From contig NC_088311.1 of the NCBI RefSeq assembly GCF_910592395.1, positions 15,938,501 through 16,002,500 on the forward strand: a DNA stretch of 64,000 nucleotides, given 5' to 3'. Source of the DNA: Lineus longissimus. Taxonomy: Eukaryota; Nemertea; Pilidiophora; Heteronemertea; Lineidae. A program made the translations under genes and the position numbers. This document shows, one piece after another, positions 46,260 to 57,809 of this stretch. The notes beneath the pieces are model-generated. The model was given only the letters and a program-made list of their open reading frames with translations, did no database searches and was not told the origin of the DNA. How positions within the stretch are numbered: the stretch's first letter is position 1; the number at the start of each line of letters is the position of its first letter.

Positions 46260-47335
46260 TTAACCCTTTCCGTGCGGCCGGCGAGATATTCTCGACAAAT
46301 GCTATCGAGCTCTACTTACAGCCGGCGAGAAAAACTAATATAGGTCTCGAAAGATGGCAGCACTGTATTGCTAATGTGTCTGTGACGTATTTTCTATGCA
46401 GGGCTACTTACCCTAAAAAAAATTTATATGTAAGATTTCCAAAAAATGTGTGTATTTTCCCTAAAAATTGTGTAGACATAAGGAATTTTATGTGTAAGAT
46501 TACTAACAAAATGTGTATAAATAAACAACAACGTAATGTACTAATTTCAACAGTTTATTATCAAAATTTAATCCTTGTACATCACTACAATAGGCAGATC
46601 ATAATTTTGAGATTCATGTAGAATCAAGGAGGAATCATCCCCACGGAAAACATTTGAAACCAAGAAGCATGTTTATGTAATGTACATGTCAATGCATGTA
46701 GGCCTACATAGCACACGCCACAGGATCACTGACATACGCTCATGCGTTCAACATGGTGCCATTCAAGCCAAGAATTTTCAAATATCATGCTGTAAAAAAC
46801 GAATCTTGACTGATATTCGCTTCTGCACATAATATGCACTTGACCTGGGGTGTTATGGATGGCATGATTCCCTTTAGAAATCAGGAAATCCAGATTATCG
46901 GTGACTGCGTACCTGTCACATTGCTGCGAATACCGCGCTCGGCGATAATGGCGGACTCGGGATTGTTCGGCGGTCAGTCGGTGAAGTTCGGAGCGCGCCA
47001 AATGAGGCTGAGTACATGGAGTAACCATGGAGAAAGCACGCGGGCACAGGAAACTCTGGCAGGTGGGCAATACTTGTAAGGGTCGGAGGGAGGGGACTGA
47101 AGTAAGAGAGTGGGGGGCACGGGGTGGGTTACGTACAAATCACAAAAAAAACGCGTAGAACACACTTTATAGAAACGTATTCTGACATTTATTTAGCGTA
47201 TTTTGAGGAAAAATAATTACGTACAAACATGGAGAAAAAACGTAGAGCGTAGAAACCAATTCTGTCTACGTATAAAATACGCAAATTACGTAAAAGTACG
47301 AAGCCCTGTCTATGGCTTGCCACGTATGATTAAGG

Positions 47336-47475
47336 AATTGAACCCGAGGCGGAGGACCTTGGTTGAGTTACCAAGACACTCGAGGGTGGAGCTAAAATTT
47401 CGTCCAAACCCTCGCCTAATTCCACCCTCGAGTGTCTTGGTAACTCAACCAAGGTCCGAAGCCGAGGGTTCAATT
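47336..47475. repeat. Long hairpin, 55-bp arms with 30-base spacer
   Basis: Arms 47,336-47,390 and 47,421-47,475 are inverted copies with five mismatches clustered near the outer ends; the inner 37 bases are identical. The core reads GACCTTGGTTGAGTTACCAA. The transcript would fold into a strong stem. The ORF at 47,203-47,616 runs straight through the hairpin and is not credible as a protein. Confidence 0.9.
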
Positions 47476-47941
47476 TCTATTCTAAAATACCTCAAACTTA
47501 AAAAGATAGGCCACGAAAATAACTTGAATATGTGCAAATTTGGCAAATTCCATCCATCGCCTGCCCGGAGCGCCGGTAGCGCCGTTGTTTACATTATGTT
47601 ACGGCAGCGTGCATAGGAAGTCCGCATCGGCTCACTCAAGTGATGCTAAAATCCGCGCAAATGGGCTATTTGGAGCGTTTTTCTCAGCAAATATGTGTAG
47701 TGCTCATTAAAAAACTTAGGGTGGTTGATGCTTCCTTGGCTGATTTGTGTTTGAAGCAGTGTTTTGAGAGCCTCAAACTTCTGAAGTGAGCTGTGTGCAT
47801 GGTTTCCACATTTTAGTGCAACCCGAGGGAACTTTGGTAGAGCATCTTGGTTGCGTGTCCAAAACACTCCACTCTCAGAACGAGGCTTATGCATTTTCCA
47901 TTTAAAAGTTGACTTTATGGTACCAAGGTATTTTAGAATAC

Positions 47942-48415
47942 ACTACCAAGCAGACGAGGAACCCGATTTTGGATGATCTAAGCGATTATGGGGGGGGGGG
48001 GTCACAATTCAGACCCTGAGGATGAGGATAGTGACTATGGCAACTATGTAAGCAACTCTGAGAGTGATTCTTATAATAATGATTCAGTGCATGGGGGAGC
48101 TTCTGTGGCCAATTCTAATGACAGCTATATGTCAGATGGTGATCATTGTGATTCAGATGATATTGAAAATCCAGCTGTTACCACAAGGGGCCGAGCACGT
48201 GGTCGGGCACCGCAAAGGGCACCAGCTCGCAACAGACAGCCTATTCTGTTGTAAATTTGGATAATGTAACTAACAATAATCCTGGTCCAACTTTGCTTTG
48301 GTTTTTACCCCCAGGGGGCGTTACTTGGCAAAAAACGTCTGAAATTTCAGTGAAAATCTGCCACCCAGACTACAGACCCTAGTTTTAGTGGGATTGAACC
48401 CAAACTACTACCAAC
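47942..48415 (+). pseudogene. piggyBac transposase N-terminal relic
   Basis: Before a 13-base G run the frame reads NPILDDLSDYG; after it, in another frame, NSDPEDEDSDYGNYVSN, then Asp/Ser-rich sequence and TRGRARGRAPQRAPARN. Acidic sequence followed by an RG-rich stretch is also seen in the other two piggyBac N-termini of this window. Further on, DPSFSGIEPKL resembles the start of the folded region. The G run (from about 47,989) explains the frame change. No catalytic Asp is encoded. Confidence 0.55.
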
Positions 48416-48664
48416 TGTTTTGGTTTTTGTCCCTAGAATGAAAGAAAAATAAGATAGAAGCCAATGAAATGGTTTTTATTTTCATCAAAATGATATTTTA
48501 TGAAAAAAGGAAAGGAAATTTGTCAACTTTGACCCCTGGCCTGACCCGCCCCCCCCCCAAAGGTGTCCAAACTGGATACATTTTTTTTCCATAACCCCCA
48601 GGAAGTTCTCCATCTCTGGTAAAAATTTCATCAGTATATTGCCAGGAGATTTGGTACAGCAATT

Positions 48665-49377
48665 GAAAAGGCCAAGGGCCATTGTGCTCACCGTATAGAT
48701 ATTTGGTGGTTAGGAATTCATCCTGGTTACGAAACATGCTACATGTATAGTAAATAGGTCAAACCAAAGTCGGAATGACATGTGATGTATCCTTGCTTGG
48801 AGTACCTACCATAAAAATATCATCGAAAACAAGTCACTAATAAGCGAGACATTGCACTTTTTACCTTTTTTTGTTTTGGCCTCCTGTTGGCCAAGTCAAG
48901 AATCAGATCGGATCAAAATTCAGTGTCCGAGGTTACCCGAGGTAGGGAGTAATGTGTACCAAATTTCGAGTTCATACAATACATTAGCTTCAGCGATTAA
49001 CAAACATGCCATAGTTACACTCATAAGGCCAATTTACGCCATTTGACCCATGTGACCTTGAATATTAGGTCAAATCAAAAACCCGTATGATATGTGATGT
49101 ATCCTTGCTAGGAGAACCTACCATAACATTTTTATCGAAAACAACTGACTCAGAGAGATATCACACTTTTTAGGTCCACTTCTGGCCCCCTGGTGGCCAA
49201 GTCAAGATTCAGATCTGACCGCAATTCATTGTCAGAGGTCACCTGACCTGGGGGTCTTGTGTACAGAGTTTCAAATTCATAGCTCTAGCGGTTGAGAAAC
49301 ATGCCACTGTTTTTGAAACAGGATACAGACGACGGACACAGCAATGTTGTATCGACTCCCCTACGGTGAGCCAAAAA
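48665..49377 (+). repeat. D-type modular repeat, full length (copy 2)
   Basis: Same ends as copy 1: GAAAAGGCCAAGGGCC (hairpin 48,670-48,680), ATTGTGCTCACC, GATATTTGGTGGTTAGGAAT, two A-like monomers, a shortened GACGACGGACAC tract, CCCCTACGGTGAGCC and five A's. The hairpin stem is GGCC in both copies, with a one-base loop change. Confidence 0.85.
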
Positions 49378-49462
49378 GCACCTAAAAGTTACAGAAATAG
49401 GCCAAATTAATTCCGCAAGTTAAGCTGATTGGATTTGGGAAATTCTGCATGGAAAGGGTTAA

Positions 49463-49920
49463 TCATTTCATGCCGAGTCACCAGAAAACCCATTTTAAAA
49501 AGTGTGCCATAACTCCCACAGCTATCACAGCACAGCGTATTACGAGACCAACTTGAAAACCGAAGAAATCATTTTAAAGATACAAATAGCCTGTTCAATT
49601 TACTTTTGCACTACCATGTTTTAAATGAAAGCCTTTACGATACAGTGCGGAGACCAGTGGTTGAATTGCGACCAAACCTTTTTGTCTGTTCGCTTTTATA
49701 TACTGATCTCTGGACACTTTCACTCCAAGTTCCACCAGCAGTGTCTGCAGAGATTGCCTTGCTTTTGATCCGCGCACTGGGGGAATGGGTATATTCAGTA
49801 GAGGATCCGAATGCACATCACGGAAATTCCCGAGAGTTCGCAGCTTGGGTCTTACTTGGTAATGTAAGCCAAAGTTGCATTCAAACATCATGGAAAATCA
49901 ATTTAGCTGGTCACATTTAT
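49463..49920. other. No recognisable feature
   Basis: An ORF at 49,606-49,941 (plus) and one at 49,595-49,891 (minus) overlap almost fully; neither shows a motif I know, so I do not call a gene. Confidence 0.35.
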
Positions 49921-50285
49921 AGCTCACCTCCAGAGAGGTGAGCTTATCTTATGGCGCAGCGTCCATCGTCACCCGTCGCCGTTGTCCGCAAGCAAGGCAC
50001 GTTTTGTAACTGCAGGAGCTATCAACTTGAAACTTGGTATACAGTGTTCCCATTATGTTATGACATCTCGGAGTCCAAATTTAGGTCTCATTTGATTCCT
50101 GATTTTGGCACAAGGTGCCTAAAACGGAAAAACACAGAAAGTGCTATATCTCCCCCAACTAAGGACACGAACATCACCAAATTTGTATCAAAGGTACATG
50201 TAATGTTGATACATGAAATATCACATGACTTTTTGATTTGACCTACTTTTCAAGGTCACATAGGTCAGTTTACCTGTCATCCTCA
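49921..50285 (-). repeat. Modular repeat in reverse orientation, 3' end and one monomer
   Basis: On the minus strand the copy ends in GAGGTGAGCT preceded by AGCTCACCTC: a perfect 10-bp stem with a 4-base loop (49,921-49,930 and 49,935-49,944), the same stem as at 756-781. The body in between has a degenerate GACGG tract (49,965-49,995) and an A-type block ending in TGTGACCTTGAAAAGTAGGT near 50,240. It is the only clearly minus-strand copy in the window. Confidence 0.75.
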
Positions 50286-52250
50286 GTTCGAGTATTGGGT
50301 GCCGTATTTCTAATTATTGCATGAATGGAAATCACACTTGGAAATTTTTGAATCAAGATTGCAGTGCGCACCTCAGAGGAAACTAGGAACAATATTGTAG
50401 CAAGTCGATTTCCAAACTCATTTTAACTGGTTGTTTTATCATGCCAACAGAAAAGGAAGCACTGTTGAAAGGCCTTAACTCAAACATTAGCATCACTCTG
50501 ATTAGGCGCAATTACATCTGCACTGCCACTTCACCAAATGAGGGTTAATGTCTTAGGGGTTTGCAGGGCCCAAGAGGCAAACATTAACCCCTTATTTCCT
50601 CAGAATGAATGCATTGTGAGATCACGCAGTGTGTGACAACAAATCTTTTGCACAACGATCACGACAATGATCGGAAAGACACAGGCCTTTCTCAGAAATT
50701 GCAGCAAAAATAAGAAGCCTAATTGCAAAAGCTGGAAAGCACATGTGGTTTGAGTGCATAAAAATATAATTTAATTTTTCAGTGGCGTATCAATTTGTGT
50801 AATCTAAATGGGGTAATGATACAAAAGATGTAAAGATTCTATTGATGTGAAATGCTGATCGTATAAGAAAATTTGCGAACTTACCAATAACCTGATGGAG
50901 TAGACACTATGTTTGAGAGGAAAATGCAGGAACTGATGTGGCAGCTTATGGATAAGTGACACACATGATTCATAACATGGACACTGATCACAACACGTTG
51001 AATCTTAAAAGTCCGAAACCAGGCTGATAAATCCACGCAGAGATGGTCAATTACTGACCATACGGCATATTACAACAATCAACGAGATGCTGCTGTATGG
51101 TATCCACGGTGATGAATCTGCCGAGCGCTGCTGCAGTGTGATTACTTGTTGTCAGACGACGAACCTGGATTTTCCAGCTATGGCGCAGCTTGTCACGAGG
51201 ACCTAATGTATTCGAGCGGGGCCGTTATTTACCTGGATTTGCAGCGCAGCTCAAACTGATAGATATTGATTGGTTGTGTCATAAAGGAGGAGTGGAAAGG
51301 TGTGAATCACTGATGCAGGAAATGTCTGGGATAAATGATTTAGACCAGGGACCTAGAAGGAAGATTAAGACTGTGCTCACACCAATTTCTGAACAAAATA
51401 TAAAAATCATAGTGATTATATTTGAAAATACATACTTTAAGGAAAATTTGCATTTACAATGGAAAATGATATGAACAGTCCTTCCAGAAAGTAAATGTCC
51501 ACAGGGTTTTTTTTATATCACAGAGATAGAATAAGATAAATGAATGCAGTTTTCAGCAGAGAATGGTATATCTAGTTGGTCATGTATCTGTTGTATTTGG
51601 ACCCAGCTTGTCCTGTCTCTTCATTATGTAATAGGTAGTTTCAAAAATGTCCAAAAAGTAACTTTTTTATTTTATTTTATTTTCATTCCTTTTCACAATG
51701 TATAGGTGAACTATAATGCAACAAAGGTTTTTTGTGCTTTCATTACTAGAAAATTCCTGCTAAATTCTTTCATTTTGAATATTAGTTTTAGCTCACTATA
51801 GGTGATTGTTTTTTTCAGACAGCTGGTGACCTTTGAGAATACCCCTCATAGTCAGCAATGCAGTCAGTCAGTCAGGGTCTTTATGGCCAACTAAGCTCAT
51901 ACATGAAGAATTGGGGGTCTTTATCAAAGGTTATAGAAGAGATTTTAAAAATAACATAAAAACCCTAAGCAAAAATGTGCATCGTCATGACTATCGAACA
52001 CACTCTATGGAATTGCAAGCGTCAAAAGTGATGGTCATAAAGTACAGTTCATCGGCTCATTTGAATTTTTGAAAAGGCACATGAAATAAAAAAAGTGATT
52101 TTTGGACCTTTTTTGAAATGTTTACTGCATAATGAAGGGATGGAATAAGTTGCATCCAAATACAACAGATATTTCACCAACTAAATATATCATACTCTGC
52201 TGAAAACTGCATTCAAATATCTTATCTTATCTCTATGATATTTTTTAATA
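50286..52250. other. No recognisable feature
   Basis: AT-rich sequence. ORFs at 51,190-51,474 and 51,833-52,072 have no motif. A CAGTCAGTCAGTCAGG microsatellite lies near 51,861. Confidence 0.4.
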
Positions 52251-53205
52251 AAATGGTCCAGGGACCATGAGCATGTGCTCACCTCCGGTAATTCAATGCA
52301 TGTCATTTGCAGTGGATATGGGGAGAACAGTTTCTGGCTAGTTTCACCAGTTTTGATTCCATTGAATAATATTATTCTTCTCGGCTCAATGGCACAAAAG
52401 AAAATTACCGGTACAATCTAAACAGCATTTTGGTTATAAAGTTGACTGAATTTCAGGGTTATTGAAGAGTGTACATGTCACATGGAAATTGGTTGACACC
52501 TGTTCAACAGTTTAGGAGTAATAAGACTTCGTTGGATTTTCCCATATTTGTCATGGGATTTGACTGAAAACTAGGGATATTGATTGGACTAGAGTACATA
52601 GACACAAAAGTTTGGTTGCAATCCGATCATAAGTTTCGGAGTTATGTTTAATTTTCAAGATGGCCGCTTGGCGGCCATACTGGTCAATGGATTTGACTGA
52701 AAATCAAAGATATTGTAGAGAGAACATAGATTTACAATCACACGAAATTTGGTTGCAATCCGACTTTGTTTAATTTTCAAGATGGCCGCCTGGCCATATT
52801 TGAAGTCCGAGCGGACAAATAGAAGGTCCCTAGATATTTGTCCTCAATGGTTAAGAACCTTCTAGCTCAAATCGAAACGAAACGTGCCATCTATAGGTGA
52901 TTGAGTGAACTTTGATATATGTGACCTTGAAAAGTAGGTCAAATCAAAAACCCGGTGATATGTCATTTAACCTTATAAGATACACTCACCATTAAAATTT
53001 CGTCCCTCCACGCACAACCATTAGCTTCAAAAAGGCAAAAAAGAAATTTCTAAGATGGCCGCCTGGAGGCCAGAAAGTAGGTCATATCGCGTAAAGAAAA
53101 ATAAGTCTGGGCATATTGCCCAAAGCTACCATAACACCAAATTTTAGCCATCTAGCCCTAGCGGTGACGAAACGTGCTCCGCTAACGGACAATGACGACG
53201 AACCC
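52251..53205 (+). repeat. C-type modular repeat, copy 2, tail truncated
   Basis: Starts AAATGGTCCAGGGACC (hairpin 52,255-52,266), has a small duplication before GTGCTCACCTCCGG, and follows C1 block by block, including AAGATGGCCGC and TGAAAAGTAGGTCAAATC. It reaches GTGCTCCGCTAACGGACAAT and then meets a minus-strand piggyBac fragment, so the terminal hairpin is missing. Confidence 0.8.
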
Positions 53206-53846
53206 CACGGTAGAAGAGGAAATGGTTTTCCTGTGGTTCCTGACAAGAAGTCCATGGGCAATCTCGAGACCGCTGACACGAACCTTGCCAGGTGGATTAG
53301 CAATCCTTGGAGGGCTACGACTAGCAGGACTAGGGCCAGGCAGAGGGCTTACACTAGCACTAGCTGGGTTAGCAGGCCTACCCTGACCCCTGACACGAAC
53401 CCTGTCACATGGATTAGCAATCCCAGGAGGGCTCGGACTAGCAGGCCTGGGAGGGCTTGACATTGGAGAATGAAACGAAAAGTTATCATCAGACCCGTCA
53501 GAGTCATCAGTATCTCTATCTCTATCAGAATATTCGAAATCGGAATCCAAGTCTGAATCCCCACTATCCACATCGTTAAAAATCTCTTTTATTTCATCAT
53601 CTGTCAAAGACTTAGCCATGACGACTTTCCCACATGTATCAAAACATGTAATGCAACTTTGACCGCCAAAAAGTCCCATACATCATGACACAACACCATG
53701 AATGTTATATACCGTAAGAAAGCGCTCCAAGCTGGCTGTACGATGAACTAAACGGTAATGTAAACACTGGATCATGTTGAATGGGGTAAAACAAAGCATA
53801 GGGCATGGTATGCATTCGCCGATCGGCGAGGACGGGACCAAGAGGG
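53206..53846 (-). pseudogene. piggyBac 5' fragment: terminus, leader and N-terminal transposase region
   Basis: Read on the minus strand, TTAA (53,850-53,847) is followed by CCCTCTTGGTCCCGTCC, a plausible piggyBac left terminus, then a leader, then an ATG at 53,619 (MAKSLTDDEIKEIFNDVDSG). The protein is acidic for about 50 residues (DSDLDSDFEYSDRDRDTDD), then Pro/Ser-rich with RVRVRGQGR. It ends at about 53,210 where repeat C2 begins, before any catalytic residue. The DDEI-x-x-IF start is common in animal piggyBac transposases. An upstream ATG at 53,679 is in frame but less likely. Confidence 0.7.
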
Positions 53847-53895
53847 TTAATTGCTTGATTTTCTTATCACCAACTCAGAATCAGATATCTCACTG

Positions 53896-54765
53896 CAGGG
53901 CTTTAGATAACGGGCGTATGGGCGTATATACGCCCGTGGAAAACGCCAGGTTTTCTGGGCCAAAAACGTATTGTGACACCCCCTAAATGAACATCTGATT
54001 TCAGCGTACGCTTTCTAATATATCTGAAGGTGTATTCTGACGTCCAAAAATCCTGAGTCCCAATGTGTTTGGCGTCAAACTTAAAACTTTCACCGCCCGC
54101 CCGCCTCACACTCCTCAGCATGGCCGGCACTTGATAGTCAGTCTGTGACAATTAATTCCAAAATCCCCCCGCTGGCGCTACTCTACCATGCCCAAGTCCT
54201 GTTAATCATGCGGCTGGCCAATGAACGATGTTGCATGTACAGCTTTATGAATGAAAATGTTTTACCACGATAGTAGCTGAACATATTTGGCGGCCGGTGA
54301 AGTCATCCACGTGCCCAGAGTGAGAGCTGTGATTGGTTACTGAATCTCAAGGTTACTGGTATTGAGAATATCTTATTACGAATTCTGCACGGCAGTGCCA
54401 CCAACGAGGAACTCGAGTACCAATCTGTCATGCTTTGGCTCCATTGTTTAGGGGCTTTCATTTCGTAATTCAGGGGTTCCCGTCGGCTGTCCAGCTGTTG
54501 AAATGGAGCATGAATAATGAATGAAGCCTGGAACAGCCATTATCAGCTAAGACGACGAGGTGGCGAAATAGGACAAGCTCTACACTTACTCTGTGGTTTG
54601 AGATGCAAGAGAACTTTGGCTCACAACATGACTGCATAACATAACATCCATTGCATAACATGAGTTTATACTTCCAACCTTAGGAAACTGGAAGTATCTG
54701 TACGCCCAGCCTGGGATAATACTGACAAGTTGGGAGTATTTGCAAAAAAGTTATCTAAAGCCCTG
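53896..54765. mobile_element. hAT-like non-autonomous element, 870 bp
   Basis: Perfect 16-bp inverted termini CAGGGCTTTAGATAAC (53,896-53,911) and its complement (54,750-54,765). TCACTG flanks each end (53,890-53,895 and 54,766-54,771). CAGGG-starting termini are typical of hAT elements, but those usually duplicate 8 bp, so a 6-bp duplication leaves the superfamily open. Just inside the left end is a 16-bp palindrome GGGCGTATATACGCCC (53,920-53,935). No transposase. Confidence 0.75.
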
Positions 54766-54785
54766 TCACTGTAGTAATTAGTGTA

Positions 54786-54848
54786 ACCTCCGAAGTCAAT
54801 GATGTCAATTGCTTGACTTTTCTCATCACTGAACTCAGATATCTCACT
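54786..54848 (+). repeat. Repeat X, left copy (inverted partner at 57,810-57,870)
   Basis: ACCTCCGAAGTCAATGATGT, CAATTGCTTGACTTTTCTCA and ACTCAGATATCTC recur, inverted, at 57,810-57,870, at roughly 85-90 percent identity by eye. A partial third copy in plus orientation (53,849-53,895) lies just left of the hAT-like element. The two full copies bracket a 3.1 kb segment with the piggyBac fragment. Confidence 0.75.
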
Positions 54849-55741
54849 GCAGTAATGTTACTTGTGGCTGCATGGAATGATGATTGCTACATGGAGACGG
54901 AAATGGCGGTAGATGAGGCAATGGTCAAATTCAAGGGGCGCATATCACTTCTCCAATACATGAAGAGCAAATCAAAGAAATGGGGCATAAAGGCATGGGA
55001 GCTAGCAAGCTCTAAGTCAGGATATGTTCATCATTGGAAAGTGTACACTGGGAAGGAGGAGGCCAGGGATGCGAATACTAACCTAGGGTCAAAGGTTGTC
55101 AAGGATCTGTCAGCTGACTGTAAAGCGAGTCATGTGATTTTCTGTGACAATTTCTTTACGAGTGTCGCATTGTTTACTGACTTGCATGGAAGAGGGATAG
55201 GTGCCTATGGGACAGTGAAGTGTAACCGCAATGTGAACCCTAAAGTGTTGGCTCAATTTTCAAGAAGAAGACACCAAAGAGGATGCTGGAGGCAATATCC
55301 CCCGTTTTCTGGTTTCACAAGGACATCCCCCTCTTTATTAGCGGTTGGTTGGCTCGATAAAAGGCCAATAACATTGTTGACAACGGTGGATGAAGATGGA
55401 TTGATTGAAAAGAGAATATGTTCAAAAGATGGAACTGATGGATAGCCTACCGCAAAATCAACAAACCATACCTCGATGGACTGTCACACTTCCTTGGGAA
55501 AGCAGATGACGGTGGAGCTAAGAGACCAAACTGTGTAGTGTGCACTATCAAGAGAACCAGGACAGCTGATGATAAGAGACAGTACAAACACAGTGGCCAA
55601 ACAAGATCAGTTTGCAAGACCTACCAACCGACAGTACCGTTTGTCCGATTCCGTGTTTCGAAATCAGACCAAGCAGACTATTCAAAATACTCGGAAGGAG
55701 AATTTCATGGAGTAGGTGAGTATAGCCACAAAAAGTACACC
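54813..55741 (+). pseudogene. piggyBac transposase fragment, core with internal deletion
   Basis: The frame gives AVDEAMVKFKGRISLLQYM (first catalytic Asp), KKWGIKAWELASS, VIFCDNFFTSVALF (second Asp), GAYGTVKCNRNVNPKVL and RPITLLTTVDEDGLIEKRIC. Then the frame shifts near 55,440 to YRKINKPYLDGLSHFLGKAD, KRPNCVVC and CKTYQPTVP. The GGVD block with the third Asp and about 60 to 80 residues around it are absent, and the last Cys/His residues are lost. The start is unsure: coding similarity begins just after TCACTGCAG at 54,852, which could be an acceptor. It lies on the strand opposite to the N-terminal fragment at 53.2-53.8 kb, so they are two elements. Confidence 0.8.
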
Positions 55742-57255
55742 TGAAATCTGATTGTTCTCTTGAGCTGCTCATTTCTTTCCGGAAAACTTTTCAAAAGGAA
55801 AGGCCTTCCAGCAATGTCCAACGGATCTATTTTTGTTATTGAAAGCCAACAGTATGGATATTGTAAAAACAGTAAATGAAAGAAAACAAATCTGAACTGT
55901 CAGACATGCGTCTCTTGTAACTGAAGTGTTCTTTATTTTAGGACATCATAGGTAGAAGGATGTGAGGCTGCAATGGACTCTATGCAATAACAAAATAATT
56001 GACGCTCATTGCCATTTTTGCACAAATATTACAATTTTGGGATATAAACCACCAAAAAAACAGTTGGTAGACATGAAAATACAAAGAAGAAAGGCTAATT
56101 ACATTTAGCAATGTAAAGATGTTGTTTATATGAACAAAAATAATTGAAACTAGAATTCCGAAATTTGCTGGTAGCAAATTTGATAGTCCCTAGGTAGTCG
56201 TCATGTCAACAGAGTAGAAAGCGAGAACATTTTGCGCCGTCGTATTCCGATTTGGCTGGTTAGTGGTGAAATCTGCTTTTACTTTTGCAAATTAACATAT
56301 TCGTTTTTTAGTTCTAACGTTGTCTGAATTAAAGATGCTTTCCCAATGCTTGACTGGTCTGGCATAGGCAAGAGGCATTGCAGGAAAACGTGACGTCATT
56401 TTGGCCATTCTTCTTACCGCACGCCCTCCCTCACCATAAAATGTCCAGACATGGTGTGAAGTGGGAGGGCGCACAATGGGAACCACACTGCCACGATGTT
56501 AATAGTTTCTATTTATAGAATTCAGCGGCAGAGATTTTAAGCACGGAAGAAGTAGATTAACTCGGCTAATCTCAATGGATTTTACCCAGGAATGTTTTCA
56601 AGGCGAGAGAAACATCTGATTTAAGTACTGCACTTATTAGATTTCATGTTCATGCCGAAGATTGGCCTAAAACGTGGACGAATGAGTGTATTATCGAGTG
56701 TTGGAGAGGTCACGTGATTGTACGAGAAACCTGAGCGAAAACAATACTGACTCCAACTCCCAGAGGGAGGAGCTGGAGTCATAAAAAGCATCTAAAGCAT
56801 CGAAATATTCTGAGTTTTGAAAAATCGTTTTGCGATAGTCCATGAATCGAATTGGGTTTGTTTATAATACCTCCATTGTCCCATCGCTTGACCAACTCCT
56901 GAGAATAATGACGTCATTATGATGGGGGGGAGCCTATGCTAATGTATCAGCGTCTCGCCTCTGCGCATGTCACAGCGCATGTCAGATTGAATTGCGGCTT
57001 CGGCGTGTTGGGAGAAGACGATCAGACAAATCTCAGCAAAAAATGCTTCAAAAGTATCGAAATACTCAGGATTTTTAAAATACTTTTGCGATAGTCCATA
57101 GATGGAATTGGGTTTGGTGGTGTAAGGGTGATTGATTTCTGGTTTATTTAGCCGTTTTGCTGGACTACCGCAATAAATGTGTTGGTGGAAGAAAATAACA
57201 GTTTCGAGAATTCAAGTGATATCAATATAGTCCCCAGACGGGATCTGGGGCTTAT
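55742..57255. other. Unannotated; contains a block duplicated at 57.4 kb
   Basis: 56,091-56,149 (AGGCTAATTACATTTAGCAA, TGTAAAGATGTTGTTTATAT) recurs almost unchanged at 57,443-57,498. Otherwise nothing recognisable. Confidence 0.5.
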
Positions 57256-57683
57256 AAATATATAATTTTTTACATTTCGGCAAAAATCTCACTTTTCGGT
57301 GAATAAAAGCATGATTTCACCCAAAAAAAATTATATACATTTTCTTCACTACATCTATCATATAGCACTAGCAAAAGGCCACAAACATTTAATCACACCA
57401 AGGCCCTATCTTTTACTGGAAACTAGCTATAATTTGTTGAAAGGCTAATTACATTTAGCAATGTAAAGATGTTGTTTATATGAACAAAAATAATTGAAAA
57501 TATATAATTTTTTACATTTCGGCAAAAATCTCACTTTTCGGTAAATAAAAGCATGATTTCACCAAAAAAAAATTATATACATTTTCTTCACTACATCTAT
57601 CATATAGCACTAGCAAAAGGCCACAAACATTTAATCACACCAAGGCCCTATCTCTTACTGGAAACTTGCTATAATTTGTTGAA
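57256..57683. repeat. Direct duplication, about 244-bp period
   Basis: ATATATAATTTTTTACATTT begins a block at about 57,257 and again at about 57,500; the copies are nearly identical through CACTAGCAAAAGGCCACAAA and end near 57,683. The first copy also contains the block shared with 56,091-56,149, which has the small palindrome ATTACATTTAGCAATGTAA. Confidence 0.85.
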
Positions 57684-57809
57684 AAAAGGCATATCAATTA
57701 TCAATTTGTAGGCCAAAAGAATCCGGTCCACAGAAGAAAAATATTTCTGAGAATCCGGGCCAAAGTGGGTTAACACCCTTCACTTCGGGATGACAATGAT
57801 TAGGCCTTC

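Larger units (their letters stand above)
46264..49458. mobile_element. Candidate second piggyBac element, internally deleted, carrying repeat D2
   Basis: TTAA at 46,260-46,263 is followed by CCCTTTCCGTGC; GCATGGAAAGGG is followed by TTAA at 49,459-49,462. The termini match inverted at 11 of 12 bases. Inside is a piggyBac-like acidic N-terminal relic (47,942-48,415) in plus orientation, but no catalytic core, and a complete D repeat (48,665-49,377). The weak point is that such short termini are common here (several orphan copies exist), so the two ends might belong to different elements. Confidence 0.45.

Noticed and set aside
47203-47616. 137-codon plus-strand ORF
   Set aside because: It reads straight through a 55-bp hairpin; half of its length is palindromic DNA.
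49595-49941. Overlapping ORFs of about 100 codons on both strands
   Set aside because: No motif recognised and no splice or codon evidence to prefer one strand.
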